From the NCBI RefSeq assembly GCF_017873675.1, contig NZ_JAGGKK010000016.1, forward strand, positions 47,547-111,546: 64,000 nucleotides of DNA, read 5' to 3'. The DNA comes from Virgibacillus litoralis. Lineage in GTDB: Bacteria > Bacillota > Bacilli > Bacillales > Amphibacillaceae. How positions within the stretch are numbered: position 1 is the first letter of the stretch; the number at the start of each line of letters is the position of its first letter. This document shows positions 33,678 through 42,463 of the stretch, piece after piece. Below the pieces are notes generated by a model. That model was not told the origin of the DNA. It saw only the letters and a program-made list of their open reading frames with translations, and searched no databases. The position numbers and the translations under genes are program-made.

Positions 33678-33950
33678 ATGGTACAGCAGAATCTACATCA
33701 ACAGTTACAGCAAGCGAGTCATCAGATACAGGATGCTCAAGAGGCTGCAAGGCTTGCGCAAGGATCAGATCCCCAATTGTTAGAGCAAGCTCTCAACCAG
33801 TTACAGCAAGCAGAAAAGGTATTACAGAAGGCTCAGCAGGCGGGGACTGAAGCGACAGAAAATCCGCAATTTCAGCAAGCATATGAACAGCTGCATGATA
33901 CGCGTCAGCAAGTGCAGGAAGCACAGCAAAATAACAGTGATGTTTTATAA
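33678..33950 (+). CDS. Gln-rich coiled-coil protein, 90 aa
   Basis: ATG 33678 follows ATGGAGG by about ten bases. The protein begins MVQQNLHQQLQQASHQIQDA and is almost entirely amphipathic helix, with roughly a quarter glutamine. It has no signal peptide or Cys. It resembles small spore-coat or spore-core helical proteins of bacilli in style, but I cannot assign a family. An intrinsic terminator follows, so it is monocistronic. Confidence 0.6.
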   Translation: MVQQNLHQQLQQASHQIQDAQEAARLAQGSDPQLLEQALNQLQQAEKVLQKAQQAGTEATENPQFQQAYEQLHDTRQQVQEAQQNNSDVL

Positions 33951-33963
33951 AGCTTTTTAGGTC

Positions 33964-34000
33964 AAGCGCTTATCCTTAATGAAGGAAGGCGCTTTTATTT
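33964..34000 (+). terminator. Intrinsic terminator
   Basis: AAGCGCTTATCCTT pairs with AAGGAAGGCGCTTTT. Confidence 0.75.
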
Positions 34001-34190
34001 TGCAGTTAAGCCAATTTCATAAACTGCTTTATTATTGTTTTATGAAATTAACTCAGCTGTATTCGTGCAATTAAGGGCCCAAGCAATTCAAAATACAACT
34101 AAAAAATTGAGTTTATTGCAGGAGTTTGAAATAATTGGAATTAAGATAAAAAGATAGTAAAACATAAGACCTCTTAGCAAATTTGCATAC

Positions 34191-34201
34191 TTTCTTGATA
34201 A
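34191..34201 (+). promoter_or_regulatory. Shared TTTCTTGATAA motif upstream of the metal island
   Basis: The same 11-mer occurs at 38148, upstream of the Met/His-rich peptide gene that follows the two-component system. It may be a response-regulator half-site. This is inference from two copies only. Confidence 0.35.
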
Positions 34202-34241
34202 TTTTGAGATATACTGAGACAACCTAGGAGGTGGTTATGCG

Positions 34242-34460
34242 ATGCACATGATGAATGGTTATGGTTTTTTTGGATGGGTAATGATCATATTTTGGATTGG
34301 ATTATTTATTTTAGGAATTCTTCTAATAACAAATTATCTTAATGGTGGTCGCAAGAGAACACCATTACAGATTTTAAAGGAGCGTTTGGCAAAAGGAGAA
34401 ATAAGTGAAGCAGAGTATGAACAGTTAAAATCCGTACTAGAACGAGATGAAAGAGGGTGA
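34242..34460 (+). CDS. SHOCT domain membrane protein
   Basis: This 72-residue protein has one membrane helix (FFGWVMIIFWIGLFILGILLI) and a C-terminal SHOCT motif (LQILKERLAKGEISEAEYEQLKSVL). It starts at ATG 34242, nine bases after GGAGG. Such small proteins are often encoded beside copper or heavy-metal resistance genes. Its stop lies just before the methyltransferase start, so translation is coupled. The N-terminal MHMMNGYGF is Met/His-containing, which would suit a metal link. Confidence 0.8.
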   Translation: MHMMNGYGFFGWVMIIFWIGLFILGILLITNYLNGGRKRTPLQILKERLAKGEISEAEYEQLKSVLERDERG

Positions 34461-34465
34461 TGAGC

Positions 34466-35074
34466 ATGAACCGTCATACAGATATCATTAAGAAAAGGTA
34501 TGATAGAATATCATCTGTTTTCGATGTGATGGATCATATGATTCGGTCATCATGGCGTGAGGAGTTACTTGGTAATTTGGACGGAGATATTTTGGAAGTT
34601 GGGGTGGGTACAGGGTCCAACCTTCCATACTATCCTTCAAATGCAAATGTCACCGGAATTGACTTTAGTCCCAAAATGCTGGCAAAGGCGTATGGCAAAA
34701 TAGATAAAACTGAAGCTGCTATTAGATTAAAAGAGATGGATGCACAACAAATGGATTTCCCTGATAATATGTTTGACGTTGTTGTTTCAACATGTGTTTT
34801 TTGTTCAGTTCCTGACCCGGTTGCCGGATTTAAAGAAATTCGCCGTGTAGTGAAACCTAACGGTAAGATAGTAATGCTTGAGCATATGCGGAGTGAGCAT
34901 CCGTTTGCAGCCAGAATACTTGATGCTGTGAACCCGCTAACAGTAAGAATTGTAGGTGCTAATGTTAATCGTAAAACGATCGAAAACATAGAAAAGGCTG
35001 GCTTAACAGTTGAGGAGCAAAACTATTTAATGACATCTATTATGAGGAAGCTGGTATTGACTCCTGATAAATAA
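34466..35074 (+). CDS. Class I SAM-dependent methyltransferase
   Basis: This 202-residue Rossmann-fold methyltransferase has motif I ILEVGVGTGSNLPYYP, the acidic turn VTGIDFSPKMLAKA, motif II MFDVVVSTCVFCSVPDP and the post-motif VVKPNGKIVMLEHMRS. It resembles UbiE-like and phospholipid N-methyltransferase-like proteins. Its Cys-containing VSTCVFCSV is unusual but not diagnostic. ATG 34466 is preferred over nearby starts on ribosome-binding-site spacing. It is the second gene of the metal island; the substrate is unknown. Confidence 0.8.
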   Translation: MNRHTDIIKKRYDRISSVFDVMDHMIRSSWREELLGNLDGDILEVGVGTGSNLPYYPSNANVTGIDFSPKMLAKAYGKIDKTEAAIRLKEMDAQQMDFPDNMFDVVVSTCVFCSVPDPVAGFKEIRRVVKPNGKIVMLEHMRSEHPFAARILDAVNPLTVRIVGANVNRKTIENIEKAGLTVEEQNYLMTSIMRKLVLTPDK

Positions 35075-35113
35075 ACGCTGCACATTACCATAACTAAATG
35101 GAGGTAGTACCAA

Positions 35114-36019
35114 ATGATAAAAAAGTTAGTATTTCTTATTATAATTTTAACGGGTATTTTAATAACTGGATGTAACAGTAATGACGATCAAGCATTTGAA
35201 GAGTCGTATGATGGGAGTTTAGAGCATGTTCATGGAATGGGGTATGCTGGAAATGATGGCGGATTATATTTTGCATCTCATACTGGCCTGAAAATTTATC
35301 GGGATGGTGAATGGTTTGAAACGACGAAGAATTTTAACGATTATATGGGATTTAATCCAGTTGATCAAGGTTTTTACACATCAGGACATCCTGGTAAAGA
35401 TTCAGACTTACCGAACCCGCTAGGTATTCAGCGTAGCTTTGATGGTGGAGAAACTTTAAAAAGTATCGATTTTGTAGGTGAAACAGACTTTCATGAAATG
35501 GCTGTAGCTTATACTAGCCATGATATCTTTTTAAAAAATCACAAGGAAAACTCTAAGCTGGGAGCAGGTTTTTATATAAGTTCTGATAATGGAGAGTCGT
35601 GGGAAAGTTTAGTTGGTTCAGGTATAGAAGGTGAGGTATTTGCATTAGCTATTCATCCGTCTGACTCTGACTATTTAGCAGCAGCAACAACTACTGGTAT
35701 TTATCTGTCCAGTGACAGAGGAAAGAATTTTAAGATGATAACAGAAGGTGTACAGGGGACAGCTGTTTATTTTAATGAGGAAAATTTGTTTTATGCAACC
35801 TATGATTCTGCACCATCCCTTGCTAAATTTAACATCAAAACTGGCGAGCAAGTGACAATTAATCTTCCAGAGTTAACGGAAGATGGGCCTGTATATATTG
35901 CTGGAAATCAACAAAATAATAAAGAGTTAGCTATTTATACTACAAAAGGAAATGCTTATATATCTGAGGATTCAGCTAAAACGTGGTTGCAGATTTTGGA
36001 AAATGGAAAGGTAAAATAG
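35114..36019 (+). CDS. F510_1955-type BNR-repeat lipoprotein
   Basis: This 301-residue lipoprotein has a lipobox (ILITGCNSN) and a beta-propeller with BNR/Asp-box-like motifs such as GFYISSDNGESWESL and GIYLSSDRGKNFKM. The segment SLEHVHGMGY at the start of the mature chain is typical of the F510_1955 glycosylhydrolase-like group. The enzymatic label is doubtful; these proteins recur next to copper-export genes. It lies 39 bases after the methyltransferase gene, in the same direction. Confidence 0.75.
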   Translation: MIKKLVFLIIILTGILITGCNSNDDQAFEESYDGSLEHVHGMGYAGNDGGLYFASHTGLKIYRDGEWFETTKNFNDYMGFNPVDQGFYTSGHPGKDSDLPNPLGIQRSFDGGETLKSIDFVGETDFHEMAVAYTSHDIFLKNHKENSKLGAGFYISSDNGESWESLVGSGIEGEVFALAIHPSDSDYLAAATTTGIYLSSDRGKNFKMITEGVQGTAVYFNEENLFYATYDSAPSLAKFNIKTGEQVTINLPELTEDGPVYIAGNQQNNKELAIYTTKGNAYISEDSAKTWLQILENGKVK

Positions 36020-36067
36020 CGTTACAAGAAATCGGTGATCTATATTTAGAAATAAAAGAGGTAATTT

Positions 36068-37456
36068 ATGTTTACTAAACTTTCATTTAAAATTGGATTT
36101 CTATTTTTCGTATTTATTTTAATTATTGAATCGCTTTTATTTTTTATATTATACACAAATATAGCGAATGAACGAATCGATGATGTCCTAGATAATTTAT
36201 TAGCACGTGCCAATACACATAGCGAGGTACTGCAGTTGAATTTTGACGAATCAACCCTGGAACATGTTGGGATAATGGAATCAGCTTCTGATTTTGTTGT
36301 TGTTATTACAGATGAATCAGGTAATGTAATCAATCATTCTGATACTATTCAGCAGGAAATGTGGCCAGTGCTTGAAGCCATTAATTACAACTCAGACCAA
36401 ACGGAAGGACGAGTTGTTGAAGACCGTTGGGATGATAAACAATATATTGCTGCTGAAAGTCCTGTGATTATTGATGGGGAGCAAAGAGGCCATGTCTTTA
36501 TGTTTGCAGACACGGCTGATGTAAAGAAAAATGTTAATCAGCTTAGCAATCAGTTTATTGTAATTGCTCTACTGACAATCGGCTTAACGATTATCACTAT
36601 CTTTATTTTGTCCAGGTTTATCACGCATCCAGTTATTAAAATGAAGGAAGCAACAGAGCAATTAGGCTTGGGAAGAAATAAAGTTGAATTACATACCGAT
36701 CGAAAGGACGAGTTAGGAGAATTGGCTGAGTCTATTACAAAACTAGCAAATGAGCTTGACCAGCTAAAAACTGCCAGAAATGAGTTTTTAGCCAGCATTT
36801 CACACGAACTTAGAACTCCTTTAACCTATATAAAGGGATATGCTGATATTATTAATCGCCAAGACATAACTGAATCTGAAGTGAAAGAATATACCACGAT
36901 TATTCGTGAAGAGTCAGAGCACTTATCGATACTGATTAAGAATTTATTTGAATTAGCTAAGATGGACAGGAACAGATTCGCAATTCAGCGTGAAGAAGTC
37001 TCTTTGTGTGAACTTATTCATTCTATAGCTGATCGGATTAAGCCTGCTTTTGCTGAAAAAGATATTGCCTTTTCGATAAACTGTCCTGAAAATATAGTTG
37101 CCTTTGTTGATCCTGAAAGATTTGAACAAGTTCTTGTAAATATTCTCGATAATGCAAAAAAACATTCTTCTGAAGGCACTAATGTTCAACTTGAAGTCAG
37201 TCAAATAGCAGCAGAAGTTATCATAACCATTACCGATGAAGGAGAAGGCATACCTGAGAAAGATTTGCCGTATATATACGATCGCTTATACCGGGTAGAA
37301 AAATCAAGGTCAAGGGAAAGCGGTGGATCAGGATTAGGACTAACTATTGCCAAGGAAATAATAGAAGCACACGGTGGCCAGTTAGAAATTAAAAGTGAAC
37401 TAGGCGAAGGTACCAGCGTTATCATAAGATTAATTAGAGGTGGCAACGATGAATAG
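36068..37456 (+). CDS. Sensor histidine kinase of the metal island
   Basis: This 462-residue kinase has TM1 (FKIGFLFFVFILIIESLLFF), an extracytoplasmic sensor of about 130 residues, and TM2 (FIVIALLTIGLTIITIFIL). A HAMP domain follows, then HisKA with His246 in ASISHELRTPLTYIKGY and a HATPase domain (VNILDNAKKH, DEGEGIP, SGGSGLGLTIAKEI). Its end overlaps the response regulator by eight bases. Gene order suggests it senses copper, silver or envelope stress and controls the island, but the ligand is inferred. Confidence 0.85.
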   Translation: MFTKLSFKIGFLFFVFILIIESLLFFILYTNIANERIDDVLDNLLARANTHSEVLQLNFDESTLEHVGIMESASDFVVVITDESGNVINHSDTIQQEMWPVLEAINYNSDQTEGRVVEDRWDDKQYIAAESPVIIDGEQRGHVFMFADTADVKKNVNQLSNQFIVIALLTIGLTIITIFILSRFITHPVIKMKEATEQLGLGRNKVELHTDRKDELGELAESITKLANELDQLKTARNEFLASISHELRTPLTYIKGYADIINRQDITESEVKEYTTIIREESEHLSILIKNLFELAKMDRNRFAIQREEVSLCELIHSIADRIKPAFAEKDIAFSINCPENIVAFVDPERFEQVLVNILDNAKKHSSEGTNVQLEVSQIAAEVIITITDEGEGIPEKDLPYIYDRLYRVEKSRSRESGGSGLGLTIAKEIIEAHGGQLEIKSELGEGTSVIIRLIRGGNDE

Positions 37457-38117
37457 TGTTCTTATAATTGATGACGAAAAGCGTATGTTAGATTTATTAG
37501 CATTGTACTTAAGACCACATGATTATACGTGTAAAAAAGCACAAGGGGCTAATGAAGCATTACTATTTTTAGAAGAGGAAGACTTTGATATTGTCTTACT
37601 TGATATTATGATGCCTGAAATGGATGGGTGGGAGCTCTGTCAGGAAATAAGAAGTATATCTGATGTGCCTATCATTATGGTAACAGCTCGTGACCAAAAA
37701 GAAGATATTGTTAAAGGTTTAAAGTTAGGTGCAGATGATTATATCGCAAAACCTATTGATGAAAATGAATTGTTGGCCAGAATGGAAGCTTTGTTACGAA
37801 GAAGAACTCCAGCGAATCGCATAGAAACGAATGGACTGTTATGGGACGAGGAAAGGTATGAGCTTTCTTATAAGAACCAGCCTATTAAAGTAACCCCTAA
37901 GGAGTTTACTATGGTTGGTCACCTCTTGAAAAAGCCGAATCAAGTTTTTTCCAGGGAGCAGCTAATTGATTTGATTTGGGGATTTGATACAAATACGGAA
38001 GGAAGAACGGTTGATTCACATGTACGGAATATGCGAGAGAAAATCAGACAAGCAGGATTTCCGGTTGATGATCACTTTAAAACTGTTTGGGGGGTTGGTT
38101 ATAAGTGGATAAACTAG
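37449..38117 (+). CDS. OmpR-family response regulator
   Basis: This 222-residue regulator has a receiver domain with acidic IDDEKR and phospho-acceptor Asp52 in IVLLDIMMPEMDGWE, then a winged helix with KVTPKEFTMVGHLLKKP and VDSHVRNMREKIRQ. ATG 37449 overlaps the kinase gene. Candidate targets are the promoters at 34191 and 38148, which share TTTCTTGATAA; the second has an adjacent TTCTTGAA at 11-base spacing, as expected for dimers of this class. Confidence 0.85.
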   Translation: MNSVLIIDDEKRMLDLLALYLRPHDYTCKKAQGANEALLFLEEEDFDIVLLDIMMPEMDGWELCQEIRSISDVPIIMVTARDQKEDIVKGLKLGADDYIAKPIDENELLARMEALLRRRTPANRIETNGLLWDEERYELSYKNQPIKVTPKEFTMVGHLLKKPNQVFSREQLIDLIWGFDTNTEGRTVDSHVRNMREKIRQAGFPVDDHFKTVWGVGYKWIN

Positions 38118-38147
38118 CAGTCGTAAATGTTCATTATGTTGTAACAT

Positions 38148-38167
38148 TTTCTTGATAAGTTCTTGAA
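38148..38167 (+). promoter_or_regulatory. Direct repeat TTCTTGA, putative response-regulator site
   Basis: TTCTTGATAAG and TTCTTGAAACC start 11 bases apart, about one helical turn, in the short gap before the Met/His-rich peptide gene. Confidence 0.45.
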
Positions 38168-38207
38168 ACCTCTTCTTTATAGTAGTGAATGAAGGGAGGA
38201 ACACATA

Positions 38208-38453
38208 ATGAAAAAGAAACTTTTGGCAATTGCATTGGCTGCTTTTGTGACACTAGGTATAGGTAATGTTGTTTTCGCACATGGTGCTGCCGATAACGGT
38301 GGTGAAAATGGGTGGAGTTTTGAAGATATGGTTCCTTTTATGAAGGATATGCACCCAAACATGGACCAACAAGAGATGGAGCAAATGTATCAAGACTGTC
38401 ATGGTTCCAATGGTAATGAATTTCCTGACCGACACATGGATAACCAATTTTAG
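38208..38453 (+). CDS. Secreted Met/His-rich small protein
   Basis: This 81-residue protein has a signal peptide (KKKLLAIALAAFVTLGIGNVVFAHG) and a mature part dense in Met, His and acidic residues (MVPFMKDMHPNMDQQEMEQM, then DCHGSNG). The Met and His clusters suggest copper or silver binding outside the membrane. It follows the two-component genes and precedes the CopB-type ATPase. I cannot tie it to a named family; a periplasmic-type metallochaperone role is inferred. Confidence 0.65.
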   Translation: MKKKLLAIALAAFVTLGIGNVVFAHGAADNGGENGWSFEDMVPFMKDMHPNMDQQEMEQMYQDCHGSNGNEFPDRHMDNQF

Positions 38454-38479
38454 TGTTAATTATATTAGCTAACGACATG

Positions 38480-38517
38480 AATGGAACTATCTTTCTTAGA
38501 GATGGTTCTATTTTTTT
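38480..38517 (+). terminator. Terminator before the CopB gene
   Basis: GGAACTATCTTTC pairs with AGAGATGGTTC, then seven T. Confidence 0.7.
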
Positions 38518-38519
38518 AG

Positions 38520-38610
38520 GCAGATAAGAAAGTATAAATCCTTTCTTACTGCATAAGTGCAACTAAGGCTTATCTATATAAAGGCTTAGCGATAATCCTT
38601 AGTTTTCTAA
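38520..38610. repeat. Family A repeat, full copy
   Basis: GGCAGATAAGAAAGTATAAA begins this copy and AGTTTTCTAA ends it. The second hairpin is degenerate (GCTTATCTATA...TTAGCGATAATCC). Confidence 0.7.
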
Positions 38611-38676
38611 CAATCAGGAAAGCTTAAGAACGAATGCTATGTTGTTTAAGATAATTAATGGAAGTAATGATTTAAA

Positions 38677-38698
38677 AATACTGTATAGGGGTATAGTA
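38677..38698 (+). promoter_or_regulatory. CsoR-like operator upstream of copB
   Basis: AATACTGTATAGGGG runs into TATAGTA. The spacing and the GGGGTAT-GTA right half resemble the CsoR operator known upstream of Bacillus copZA. It lies 47 bases before the ATPase start. No csoR gene is in this window. Confidence 0.5.
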
Positions 38699-38744
38699 CC
38701 AAGCAGATAATAAATATAGTAAGTAAATGTAAGGAGGTCCATGT

Positions 38745-40814
38745 ATGAAACAAAAAGATGGCAAGTCTATTGAAAATGATCACAAACAACATGAACATCA
38801 GAATCATGAACATCATGAACAACACCAACACGATGAACATAATCATCATGATCACGGCGGTCATGGTCATCATGATCATGGTGATATGGTCAATGATTTC
38901 AAAAAAAGGTTTTATATATCCCTTATTGTAACAATCCCTATTCTAATTTTGTCTCCAATGATCCAGGGTTTTATTGGTGTTGATTGGGGATTCCCGGCTG
39001 ATCAATACATCCTGTTCGCACTTTCGACATTCGTATTTTTCTACGGTGGCTGGCCATTTATTACTGGTGGTATTAGTGAGCTGAAGGATAAAAACCCGGG
39101 CATGATGACATTGATCGGACTAGCGATAGTGGTTGCCTATGGGTATAGTTCACTTACTGTTTTTGGCTGGGAAGGAAAAGACTTCTTCTGGGAGCTGGCC
39201 ACGCTGATTGATATTATGCTGCTTGGTCATTGGATTGAGATGCGATCCGTAATGGGAGCATCAAATGCGTTAGAAGAACTTGTTAAACTAATGCCAAGTG
39301 AAGCGCATAAATTGGATGAGAAGGATAATATAGAAGATGTAGCAATATCTGATTTACAAAATGAAGATAGAGTACTCGTTAAACCTGGTGAAAAAATTCC
39401 AGTAGATGGGAAAATTCTTGATGGCAAATCCGCCGTAGATGAATCCATGCTCACCGGTGAGTCTGTTCCAGTTGAGAAATATAAAGGTGATGAAGTAATA
39501 GGGGGATCGGTTAACAATGAGGGATCCCTAACAATTCAAGTAGAGAAAACGGGTGATGATTCCTATTTATCGCAAGTGATAGAACTGGTTAGAGAGGCAC
39601 AAGCATCGCGCTCGCGGACACAGGACTTCACGGATAGAGCAGCTAAATGGTTATTTTATATTGCATTAGCGTCTGGGTTCATTACCTTATTTATTTGGCT
39701 TATTTTAGGATATTCTTTTGTTATTGCACTGGAACGCATGGTAACGGTTATGGTCATTACATGTCCACATGCACTGGGACTTGCGGCACCACTTGTTGTA
39801 GCAGTTTCCACATCCCTTTCAGCAAAACAGGGTCTGTTAATTCGTAATCGTGCCAATTTCGAAGGTGCACGGAATCTAAATGCAGTTGTTTTTGATAAAA
39901 CTGGCACATTGACAAAAGGAGAGTTTGGTGTAACAGATATTGTCCCTTCTGCTGAAATAAAAAAAGAAGATATATTAGTTTGGGCTGCAAGTCTGGAGCA
40001 AAATTCCGAGCATCCTCTTGCGGAAGGTATTGTGAATGAGGCAAAAGAGAAGGAACTGACGCTGAAAAAAATAAGTGACTTTGAATCGATTACCGGAAAA
40101 GGTATTGAAGGAAAAGTAGATGGGAAAAAAGTGAATGTTGTCAGTCCTGGGTACGTCGATCAGCAGAATATGGAATATGATCATGAAACATTCAATCAAA
40201 TGTCCGAAGACGGAAAAACGGTTGTATTTGTACTCGTTGAAGATAAATTGATTGGAATGATTGCACTTGCTGATATTGTACGCGAAACAGCAAAAGAAGC
40301 AGTTGCATCTTTAAAAGAAAACGGCATCCATTCCATTATGCTGACTGGCGACAATCAAAAAGTGGCTGACTGGGTCGCTAAGCAATTGGGTATCGATGAG
40401 GTATATGCAGAAGTGTTGCCTGATGATAAAGCAAATCAAGTGAAAAAAATTAAAGAAAAAGGCTGGAAGGTAGCCATGACTGGTGATGGTGTTAACGATG
40501 CACCTGCACTGGCAACAGCTGACTTAGGTATTGCAATTGGCGCAGGAACCGATGTAGCAATGGAAACAGCTGATGTTGTACTTGTGAAAAGCAATCCAAA
40601 AGACGTTGTTTCTTTAATGAATTTATCGAAAAAAACGTATCAGAAAATGGTACAAAACTTATGGTGGGCTGCAGGCTATAATATTTTTGCCATTCCATTG
40701 GCAGCTGGTATTCTGGCACCAATAGGCATTATATTGAGTCCGGCAGTTGGGGCGGTATTAATGAGTTTGAGCACGATAATCGTTGCGATTAACGCTAAAT
40801 TATTAAAAGCGTAG
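38745..40814 (+). CDS. copB: CopB-type (P1B-3-like) copper/silver-translocating ATPase
   Basis: This 689-residue P-type ATPase has a His-rich N-terminus with about 16 His in residues 13-46. It carries the transmembrane metal motif CPH ([15 protein letters not shown]) instead of CPC, phosphorylation site DKTGTLT, actuator [12 protein letters not shown], the HP dipeptide in NSEHPLAEG, and hinge [21 protein letters not shown] plus a His-rich tail marks the CopB subgroup, which exports copper or silver. It has GGAGG upstream and a CsoR-like site. With the two-component genes and lipoprotein it forms a metal-defence cluster. Confidence 0.9.
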   Translation: MKQKDGKSIENDHKQHEHQNHEHHEQHQHDEHNHHDHGGHGHHDHGDMVNDFKKRFYISLIVTIPILILSPMIQGFIGVDWGFPADQYILFALSTFVFFYGGWPFITGGISELKDKNPGMMTLIGLAIVVAYGYSSLTVFGWEGKDFFWELATLIDIMLLGHWIEMRSVMGASNALEELVKLMPSEAHKLDEKDNIEDVAISDLQNEDRVLVKPGEKIPVDGKILDGKSAVDESMLTGESVPVEKYKGDEVIGGSVNNEGSLTIQVEKTGDDSYLSQVIELVREAQASRSRTQDFTDRAAKWLFYIALASGFITLFIWLILGYSFVIALERMVTVMVITCPHALGLAAPLVVAVSTSLSAKQGLLIRNRANFEGARNLNAVVFDKTGTLTKGEFGVTDIVPSAEIKKEDILVWAASLEQNSEHPLAEGIVNEAKEKELTLKKISDFESITGKGIEGKVDGKKVNVVSPGYVDQQNMEYDHETFNQMSEDGKTVVFVLVEDKLIGMIALADIVRETAKEAVASLKENGIHSIMLTGDNQKVADWVAKQLGIDEVYAEVLPDDKANQVKKIKEKGWKVAMTGDGVNDAPALATADLGIAIGAGTDVAMETADVVLVKSNPKDVVSLMNLSKKTYQKMVQNLWWAAGYNIFAIPLAAGILAPIGIILSPAVGAVLMSLSTIIVAINAKLLKA

Positions 40815-40842
40815 AACCCCCTATACTTTCCTACTGCATAGT

Positions 40843-40886
40843 AAAAAACGGTGTCCAAGCAAAACTGCTTTTGGCACCGTTTTTTA
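40843..40886. terminator. Bidirectional terminator
   Basis: AAAAAACGGTGTCCAA pairs with TTTGGCACCGTTTTTT between convergent genes. Confidence 0.85.
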
Positions 40887-40891
40887 CTTAA

Positions 40892-41308
40892 TTATAATTC
40901 CATCAATTTAACTGTTACCTTACCATTCTGATTTCTTGATAAATGAACTGTTTCACCAGGTCTCAAGCACCGGTTCTTTTTCATGTTATGGGGGTTAACA
41001 ATGGTGACTTTCTTGTTTGAGTCTGATAGTTCTATGTCGTTATGGCAGCGGCTGATGCCTTCTTCGTCTGGTGTGCAGTCAGTATCATTAAGTACTTTTC
41101 CTTCTGATTCTTGACCAAAGTCTCCGGAAATAAGGTTGACAGTATATGTTCCGTTGGCCCCGTTCTTCTGTAAGTTCAGTCCACTTTCTGCTTCTTCCTG
41201 TGTCAGACTGTCTCCACCAGTGTTATTTTCTGATGTTAAGGTAACGAATAATACAAGTGTTAGTCCAATGATTACTATAAGACCAATTCCAATTGTCTTT
41301 TTATGCAT
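40892..41308 (-). CDS. Membrane-anchored or secreted protein, 138 aa, possible metal role
   Basis: The N-terminus (TIGIGLIVIIGLTLVLFVTL) is a signal anchor. The exposed part has three Cys (TDCTPDEEGISRCHNDIEL, then KNRCLRPGETVHLS) and a NPHNMKK motif; Cys, His and Met together would suit copper. It follows a cupredoxin lipoprotein gene on the same strand after 71 bases and a terminator. I do not recognise a family, so function is a guess from neighbours. Confidence 0.6.
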   Translation of the reverse strand: MHKKTIGIGLIVIIGLTLVLFVTLTSENNTGGDSLTQEEAESGLNLQKNGANGTYTVNLISGDFGQESEGKVLNDTDCTPDEEGISRCHNDIELSDSNKKVTIVNPHNMKKNRCLRPGETVHLSRNQNGKVTVKLMEL

Positions 41309-41337
41309 ATTTGCTCTCCCTCACTTTATGTACAAAA

Positions 41338-41371
41338 ATAAGAAGCTATTCCATCAGAACAGCTTCTTAGT
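41338..41371 (-). terminator. Cupredoxin gene terminator
   Basis: On the minus strand, AAGAAGCTGTTC pairs with GAATAGCTTCTT, then ATTTTT. Confidence 0.75.
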
Positions 41372-41379
41372 TCCTGCAT

Positions 41380-41760
41380 TTATTCAACAACTAGTGTTGT
41401 TTGCATGTCAGCGTGCCCTTCACCACAAGGGATGTTGCAGTAAATAGTATATTCACCTGGTTCTTCAGGGGTAAAGGATGCTTCGCCTTCACCTTCAATC
41501 TTCACATCAAACTCGTCAATTGAAATACCATGCATGCCTTCTTCATTTGTAAGAGAAACTGCAACTTCCTCACCTGCAGTTACGGTATATTTATCTTTAT
41601 CAAAATCAAAATTTGATGCAGTTATATTTAGTTCATTGCTGGAAGCTGATGCTGATGAACTGTCATCCCCACTGCTTGAGTCACCTGAGTCACTTCCGCC
41701 ACATGCTGCAAGAAATAGGATAAGTCCTAGAGCCAGTACTGCCAATAATCCTTTTTTCAT
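41380..41760 (-). CDS. Cupredoxin lipoprotein with a CuA-type motif
   Basis: This roughly 126-residue lipoprotein has a lipobox (LILFLAACGGS), a Ser/Asp-rich linker and a cupredoxin domain. Near its C-terminus is CNIPCGEGHADM, the C-x3-C-x3-H-x2-M arrangement of the CuA centre of cytochrome oxidase subunit II; an upstream His in NEEGMHGISIDEF supplies the fourth ligand. It lacks the subunit II membrane helices. It could carry electrons or bind copper outside the cell. ATG 41760 follows GAGGAGGA; an earlier in-frame start adds five residues. Confidence 0.82.
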   Translation of the reverse strand: MKKGLLAVLALGLILFLAACGGSDSGDSSSGDDSSSASASSNELNITASNFDFDKDKYTVTAGEEVAVSLTNEEGMHGISIDEFDVKIEGEGEASFTPEEPGEYTIYCNIPCGEGHADMQTTLVVE

Positions 41761-41897
41761 ATAAATCCTCCTCAAACTTTAAGTCTATTTGTTTACTACA
41801 GTGCTAATTGTAATTACTAAATATCCATTTTTTATGGAGAAACTGAGTCAAATGTGTGAACTTCTATATTTTTCATATTATATGTAGATACCAGTGT

Positions 41898-41937
41898 AAA
41901 AAAGCAATTTTCTACTATTAATAGAAGATTGCTTTTT
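41898..41937 (-). terminator. Terminator of the SPOR gene
   Basis: AAAAAGCAATTTTCTA pairs with TAGAAGATTGCTTTTT, about 30 bases beyond the stop. Confidence 0.8.
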
Positions 41938-41966
41938 GAAGGTGTCGCTATTTTGGTCGTCCAACT

Positions 41967-42200
41967 TTATCCGCTTGTAATAAAGGCATTTTTTATTCCT
42001 AACCTCTTAATTTTATCAACATCTTGAAGAACTTGCTTTTTCCCTGAATATGGTCCAACTTCTACACTATAAATTTCTCCACCATCAGTTTTATATGTCT
42101 TAATGTCAGCATTTATTTTATTTCTAGTAATTAAGTTGTACCGTTGTTGTGCACTTTTTTTCATTCCAGTAGTTTCAACTACTATTTTATAATTTGCCAT
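41967..42200 (-). CDS. Small SPOR-domain protein
   Basis: This 77-residue protein is a single SPOR-like domain: ANYKIVVETTGMKKSAQQRY, then INADIKTYKTDGGEIYSVEVGPYSGKKQVLQDVDKIKRLG. SPOR domains bind denuded peptidoglycan strands. There is no signal peptide or membrane helix, so it is probably cytoplasmic or enters the spore by another route. It is a single-gene unit with GGAGG upstream and a terminator. Confidence 0.7.
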   Translation of the reverse strand: MANYKIVVETTGMKKSAQQRYNLITRNKINADIKTYKTDGGEIYSVEVGPYSGKKQVLQDVDKIKRLGIKNAFITSG

Positions 42201-42463
42201 AAAAATCCTCCCTAACTTGTTTTAATAGTATACTCGGATGTTAGGTAAAGGAATGGTCATTAAACATGGATCTTTTAAAAATGATTAAATAATCTATTGA
42301 ATTATGATGGTGGTAGTTAAGTAGTTTATTCTGAATATGCGAGTAATTTTATACTAAGGTTATAGTATACTAAATATATGGAGTTGAGGGAGGTTAATGT
42401 TTTCAATACGTAGAAAACGATATGAACTTTATTTCTAAATATTAAAATACAAGGAGGAACAGT

